Shown here: in pieces, positions 6,499 through 9,989 of the stretch
How positions within the stretch are numbered: the first letter of the stretch is position 1
Layout of the letters: each line of letters starts with the position of its first letter
Source: Chloroflexota bacterium
Lineage (GTDB): Bacteria > Chloroflexota > DTOL01 > JACQYG01
Length of the DNA: 9,989 nucleotides
Assembly (NCBI GenBank): GCA_016208345.1
Contig: JACQYG010000073.1
Location: 1 to 9,989, forward strand
Direction: 5' to 3'
Notes under the pieces: model-generated
What the model was told of the DNA's origin: nothing
The model's database searches: none
Seen by the model: the letters and a program-made list of their open reading frames with translations, nothing else
Position numbers and translations under genes: made by a program

Positions 6499-7613
6499 TT
6501 CACTCCTCTCTGGAATACCACGGCCGGGTCAAGCCCGGCGATTTGTTTGATCGGCAGAATCGCCGAGAGTCCGGCGATGACGAGCGACAGGCTGCCAACT
6601 TTGAGCAGCGAAGCGCCGCTGACTTGCAGAGCCAGGTTGAGTCCCAGCCTGGGCACGATCACCGACAGCAGCAGTGTGAAGGCCAACCCCAGGGCGAACC
6701 CCAGAGCAGCGCTGTAAAGCGCTTGCGCCAGGACTACGCGGTATAGACGCCCATTGCGTGCGCCGAGGGCTTTGAGTACCCCATACTCTGCCCGCCGGGC
6801 GAATGTGGCGGTGTACACGGTGAGAGCTATCACCGCCAGCCCGATGAGAAAGCCCACCAGGTTCATGATGGCCACCACGTCGGTGCTCATGTCTTTGATA
6901 ACCTTGCGCTCCTGTTCGCCAAATGCCAGCCGCGACTGAGCGGTCACTCCGTCAACCTTTGCTTCAATCCGTACTGCGATTGTCTCTGGCGATTCACCCG
7001 GCCTGACCCTCGCCAGTAAGAAACTCACCGCCTGAGCGTTCCCGCGCATCCGTGCAAAGTCCTCCATCGAGATGAATGCCACCGAGTTGACTAGGCTGGC
7101 GGTGCCCTCAGACAGGCTGGCGATTTTGAATTCCTGTCCCAGGATTTTGACCTTGTCCCCTATCTCCATGCCTGACTTTTCCGCTACCCCGCGATCAATG
7201 ACCGCCTCCCCGGCCGCCGGGATCGAGACCCCCCTAGCGACGCGCCACGGCCCTCCCACCACGGCTTCCGGCGGCAGACCAATTACGTAAGCCAGGTTGC
7301 GATCCTGGCCCACGACGATCATGTTCGTCAGATACAGGATGGGCGTGACCGATTCGACCCCCGGCACAACTTTCACCTCGTCCACTACGGATGCAGGGAG
7401 CGAGGAGGAGGCCATGTGCATGTTCCGCACCCCCGATTGCGAGACGAAGATATCCGCGCCGGAGTGATCAATATAGGCCGTGACCTGCCGTTCTACTCCT
7501 ACAAAGATCGCGTCCAGTGAAAGGATTAATAGTAGCGCCAGGGCCACCCCGCCCGCCGAAATCACGAGCCGGACTTTGTTTTGAAAAAGATTGCGATAGG
7601 CTAAGCGCAGCAT
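6495..7613 (-). CDS. MacB/FtsX-type ABC transporter permease (second of pair)
   Basis: A 372-residue permease with the four-helix MacB/FtsX layout: helix 1 at about 15-38, a large extracytoplasmic domain (MacB periplasmic-core-like) at about 40-240, then helices at about 245-269, 295-320 and 338-356. The cytoplasmic coupling segment E-Y-G-V-L-K-A-L-G-A-R-N-G (276-288) is typical for contact with the ATPase. It is clearly paralogous to the permease just upstream: the shared features include the N-terminal R-N-L-F-Q start, a G-G-P-W-R motif, an L-G-Q/M-G-Q loop and the coupling helix. The pair arose by tandem duplication and probably forms a heterodimer. The ATG at 7613 has a GGAGG ribosome-binding site inside the end of the upstream permease gene, and the intervening gap is 6 bases. 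Related transporters act in export or lipoprotein and envelope work (MacB, LolCDE, DevC); the substrate here is unknown. Confidence 0.9.
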   Translation of the reverse strand: MLRLAYRNLFQNKVRLVISAGGVALALLLILSLDAIFVGVERQVTAYIDHSGADIFVSQSGVRNMHMASSSLPASVVDEVKVVPGVESVTPILYLTNMIVVGQDRNLAYVIGLPPEAVVGGPWRVARGVSIPAAGEAVIDRGVAEKSGMEIGDKVKILGQEFKIASLSEGTASLVNSVAFISMEDFARMRGNAQAVSFLLARVRPGESPETIAVRIEAKVDGVTAQSRLAFGEQERKVIKDMSTDVVAIMNLVGFLIGLAVIALTVYTATFARRAEYGVLKALGARNGRLYRVVLAQALYSAALGFALGLAFTLLLSVIVPRLGLNLALQVSGASLLKVGSLSLVIAGLSAILPIKQIAGLDPAVVFQRGVK

Positions 7614-7619
7614 GTTGCC

Positions 7620-8720
7620 CTACCTCCGGAAGACATCTGCCGGAGCAAGCCCGGCGATGACACGAGCCGGGAAGAACGCCGCCAGCAATGCCATGGCCAA
7701 TCCGACAATGAGGGCCCAGGCGACCGCCGTGGGCTCAAACGTCACCAGGAACTGCGGGCGCAGCGTCATGATCAGTTGGGCCGCGCTGAGGGCAAGCTCC
7801 ACCCCAGCTATGGATCCTATGCTTGTGACGATGAGTGCCTGGGTCGTTACCACTCGATAGAGCACCCCGTTCCTGGCGCCAATGGCCTTGAGCACGCCAT
7901 ACTCGCGCTGCCGTTCCACGGTGGCCGTGTAGATCACCAATCCCACCACCAGCGTCCCCACGAGAAAGGCAATCCCAACCATTAACCGGATCGGCGCGCT
8001 GGAGTAACGGGCGAAGAGCTTTTGGTCGTTGGTGATCATTTCGTGCTTGAGCAAGGCCTCGGTGCCCGGCAAATCGTCCAGGCGATTGCGCAACTCTTCC
8101 AGCGCAATCCCGACGGACGGAGATACCAATAGAAAACTCGTCGCACCCGGCGCACGCAGGAGGGATTCGGCGGCGGTTTTGCGGATGAAGAAGAAACTCG
8201 TCATCCACGAGGTCGTTCCTGCCGAGAGCCCAACCACAGTGAACCCCTGTCCCATGATGTCGAATTTGTCGCCGAGCACCACGTCATGCCGCCGGGCCAG
8301 CACACTGTCGAAGACCACCTCGTCGTCTGCCTTAGGTTCACGCCCTTCGGCAAGGCGCCACGGGCCGCCTCCGATCGCCGGGTCATACCCCACCAGGTAG
8401 GCCGGTTGTTTCTTCCCATGCAGGTCAAGGATGATGAACTGGGAGAGGATAGGCACTATCTCTGAGACCCCTTTCACCTTGCGGACGGAATCGGCGGTGC
8501 CAGTGGGGAGAAGTGAAGTGGCGCCCAGGAGATTCCTCACCCCCTCCTGGGCCACCACAACCGAGCCGGGAGCGTGGTCGAGGTAGGCCGAGAATTGTTG
8601 GTACATCCCACTGAGGAAGCCGTTCAAGAGCAGGATGAGCAGCACGGCCAGCGCCACCCCGCCCACGCTCGGGGCAAGGCGGGTCTTGTCTTGGAACAGA
8701 TTGCGGCGGGCCAGATTCAT
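7620..8720 (-). CDS. MacB/FtsX-type ABC transporter permease (first of pair)
   Basis: A 366-residue permease from the ATG at 8720, with helix 1 at about 18-40, an extracytoplasmic domain at about 42-240 and three C-terminal helices (about 245-266, 293-318 and 333-352). The coupling segment is E-Y-G-V-L-K-A-I-G-A-R-N-G (273-285). The frame is open to an earlier ATG at 8786, which would add 22 residues. I prefer 8720 because the N-terminus then aligns with the sister permease (M-N-L-A-R-R-N-L-F-Q against M-L-R-L-A-Y-R-N-L-F-Q). In addition, the best -10 element (8780-8775) lies downstream of 8786, so a transcript from it would not contain that codon. The ribosome-binding site at 8720 is modest (a GGGG run). 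It is the first gene of the permease-permease-ATPase operon and sits directly behind the second tandem operator array. Confidence 0.88.
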   Translation of the reverse strand: MNLARRNLFQDKTRLAPSVGGVALAVLLILLLNGFLSGMYQQFSAYLDHAPGSVVVAQEGVRNLLGATSLLPTGTADSVRKVKGVSEIVPILSQFIILDLHGKKQPAYLVGYDPAIGGGPWRLAEGREPKADDEVVFDSVLARRHDVVLGDKFDIMGQGFTVVGLSAGTTSWMTSFFFIRKTAAESLLRAPGATSFLLVSPSVGIALEELRNRLDDLPGTEALLKHEMITNDQKLFARYSSAPIRLMVGIAFLVGTLVVGLVIYTATVERQREYGVLKAIGARNGVLYRVVTTQALIVTSIGSIAGVELALSAAQLIMTLRPQFLVTFEPTAVAWALIVGLAMALLAAFFPARVIAGLAPADVFRR

Positions 8721-8774
8721 GTTACGTACCCCATGTTCCAGATACAGTAGTGGGTATCCGCCCTGTTTAAGAGC

Positions 8775-8829
8775 AGTATACACCATCCAGGTTAAAGGCA
8801 GATTAGCGGCAGTTTAATTTTTGGTGAAA
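8775..8829 (-). promoter_or_regulatory. Tandem 11-bp operator repeats with -10 element, promoter of the ABC-YHS operon
   Basis: The minus strand carries four contiguous 11-base units: TTTCACCAAAA (8829-8819), ATTAAACTGCC (8818-8808), GCTAATCTGCC (8807-8797) and TTTAACCTGGA (8796-8786). Their cores (TTCA, TTAA, CTAA, TTAA) begin at 8828, 8817, 8806 and 8795, the same exact 11-base period as the array at 3377-3420. A near-consensus -10, TATACT, lies at 8780-8775, 15 bases after the last core begins. The -35 position 17 bases upstream of it (ATCTGC, 8803-8798) does not match consensus. A repeat array just upstream of a good -10 with no -35 is the arrangement of PhoB-type activated promoters. Initiation would fall near 8768, giving a leader of about 48 bases to the ATG at 8720. 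Confidence 0.6.
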
Positions 8830-8866
8830 CTTCCTTATCACCTATCGTCACGCTGCCGCTAATGTG
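8799..8866. repeat. Nested inverted repeat upstream of the ABC operon
   Basis: An 11-base perfect inverted repeat (ATTAGCGGCAG at 8802-8812 and CTGCCGCTAAT at 8853-8863 on the plus strand) extends to 13 of 14 paired positions (8799-8812 with 8853-8866). Inside it, a second 5-base pair (GGTGA at 8823-8827 and TCACC at 8838-8842) has exactly the same dyad centre, 8832.5. The inner loop is 10 bases and each side gap is 10 bases. One arm overlaps units two and three of the 11-bp operator array. It could be a transcribed hairpin at the end of the hemB operon or a dimer-binding DNA site. No run of T follows, so it is not a canonical intrinsic terminator. Confidence 0.55.
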
Positions 8867-8924
8867 TTGGGTGTATGATCAGCTTCTGGGTGGACGACGG
8901 CTAAAGGCCCCGCCAGGCAGCAGA

Positions 8925-9047
8925 TTACTCTTGTGCGTGCTTGAGGGCCACGATTTCGTCCCGTAGGCCCACCAGTCCTCGGACGATGTTCCAGGTGCAG
9001 CCAAAGAGCACCAGCCAGATCAGGCCATAAACAACAAAAAGGTGCGG
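8925..9047 (-). other. CcmD-like membrane segment fused in frame to the DVU0298-type remnant
   Basis: The last 40 residues of this frame (P-H-L-F-V-V-Y-G-L-I-W-L-V-L-F-G, then a basic stretch and L-R-D-E-I-V-A-L-K) form one transmembrane helix followed by a charged helix. This is the layout and residue pattern of CcmD-family proteins, small partners of the CcmABC heme/cytochrome c maturation machinery. No ATG, GTG or TTG stands at a sensible place in this frame before the segment, so it has no start of its own. A deletion that removed the 3' end of the DVU0298-type gene and the 5' end of a ccmD-like gene would give this picture. The helix could instead be a chance hydrophobic tail. Confidence 0.45.
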
Positions 9048-9458
9048 ACAATAGCAACGATTTGGCTGATGGCCAACGGCCCAGAGCACGCTAGGGGTAA
9101 AATGCCTCTTCTCTGGGGCAAACAGCGAGACGACCAGCGGCACGAATTCCGCAAACTGGCGCGGGCGCTCGGCGATGATTACCCCCATTGCCTGGGGCGA
9201 GCGCCAACCGATGCTGCCCAACTCGTCGTTGAGCGACCACGCCAGGCGACGCAGCATATTGCGTACGAATTCGGCGTCGGTTTCGGCTACTTGCGCCGGA
9301 GCCAGGCCCAGCGCCTCCACAGCACGCCAGCCCAGCAGAACGTCGGCGACGTAGGTCAAGGAGAGGAGATGGCTTGAGACATGCTCATTGCCGGCAGCCA
9401 AGCGAGAGACGGCGGCTTAATCGCCTTGCGCCAGCCAGGTTTGTAACACGTCCTTCAT
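8925..9458 (-). pseudogene. DVU0298-type (HEAT-like) protein gene with premature stop and altered 3' end
   Basis: From an ATG at 9458, 13 bases after the hemB stop, the frame reads M-K-D-V-L-Q-T-W-L-A-Q-G-D, then TAA (9419-9417), then continues in the same frame as A-A-V-S-R-L-A-A-G-N-E and onward. The continuation (L-L-G-W-R-A-V-E-A-L-G, R-R-L-A-W-S-L-N-D-E, I-G-W-R-S-P-Q-A-M-G, V-L-W-A-V-G) matches the helical-repeat family annotated as DVU0298, of unknown function. A single change (for example TTA to TAA, Leu to stop) explains the interruption. The remaining open frame could only restart at a TTG at 9401, giving 158 residues. After V-L-W-A-V-G the family sequence ends abruptly and a CcmD-like membrane segment follows in frame. 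The gene is probably inactive, or the stop is an assembly error. The spacing shows it was in an operon with hemB. Confidence 0.65.
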
Positions 9459-9471
9459 CCATCACCCTGGG

Positions 9472-9989
<518 letters not shown>

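Noticed and set aside
8867..8924. Intrinsic terminator after the decayed DVU0298-type gene
   Set aside because: The nearby dyad (8799-8866) is not followed by a T-run on the minus strand, and no other GC-rich hairpin with a T-tract is present.

Overview
The window is a GC-rich bacterial segment in which every supportable gene lies on the minus strand, so transcription runs from right to left. The gene content is a DUF2085 protein, a membrane-embedded spermidine-synthase-like protein, MacB/FtsX-type ABC permeases and HemB next to a DVU0298-type protein. It fits an uncultured environmental bacterium, perhaps Chloroflexota, but the taxonomy is a guess from gene style and not demonstrated.

Layout in transcription order. 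(1) 9989-8925: the 3' part of hemB (porphobilinogen synthase), then, 13 bases after its stop, a decayed DVU0298-type (HEAT-like) gene. That gene has an in-frame TAA at codon 14, and its 3' end runs into a CcmD-like membrane segment. (2) 8924-8721: a regulatory region with a nested inverted repeat, four tandem 11-bp operator-like units and a good -10 element. (3) 8720-5659: a tightly coupled ABC transporter operon with two paralogous MacB/FtsX-type permeases and an ATPase that carries a C-terminal YHS metal-binding-type domain. (4) 5561-3405: an OmpR/PhoB-family response regulator and a sensor histidine kinase. The kinase is broken by a one-base frameshift just before its G2 (GLGLA) ATP-lid motif. 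(5) 3447-3307: a second regulatory region with four TTAA units at exact 11-bp spacing. (6) 3306-65: a compact operon of a DUF2933 small membrane protein, an 803-aa membrane protein with a spermidine-synthase-like methyltransferase fold, and a DUF2085 membrane protein.

The main observation is that two promoter regions flanking the two-component genes carry the same kind of operator: tandem TTAA-type direct repeats, four units, exact 11-bp period. That is the architecture bound by PhoB/PhoP/SphR/SaeR-type OmpR-family regulators. One array precedes the ABC-YHS operon and the other precedes the DUF2933/SpeE-like/DUF2085 operon. I infer that the response regulator at 4869-5561 controls both, making one envelope or metal-stress regulon. 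The YHS cysteines and the His/Met-rich DUF2933 protein hint at a metal such as copper; the operator style hints equally at phosphate-type control. The inducing signal cannot be decided from sequence.

Signs of decay or assembly error are concentrated in two places: the kinase frameshift near 3565-3600 and the DVU0298-type gene. The only unassigned stretches are short (1-64, 3307-3447, 5562-5658, 8721-8924); no gap over 300 bases lacks a gene.
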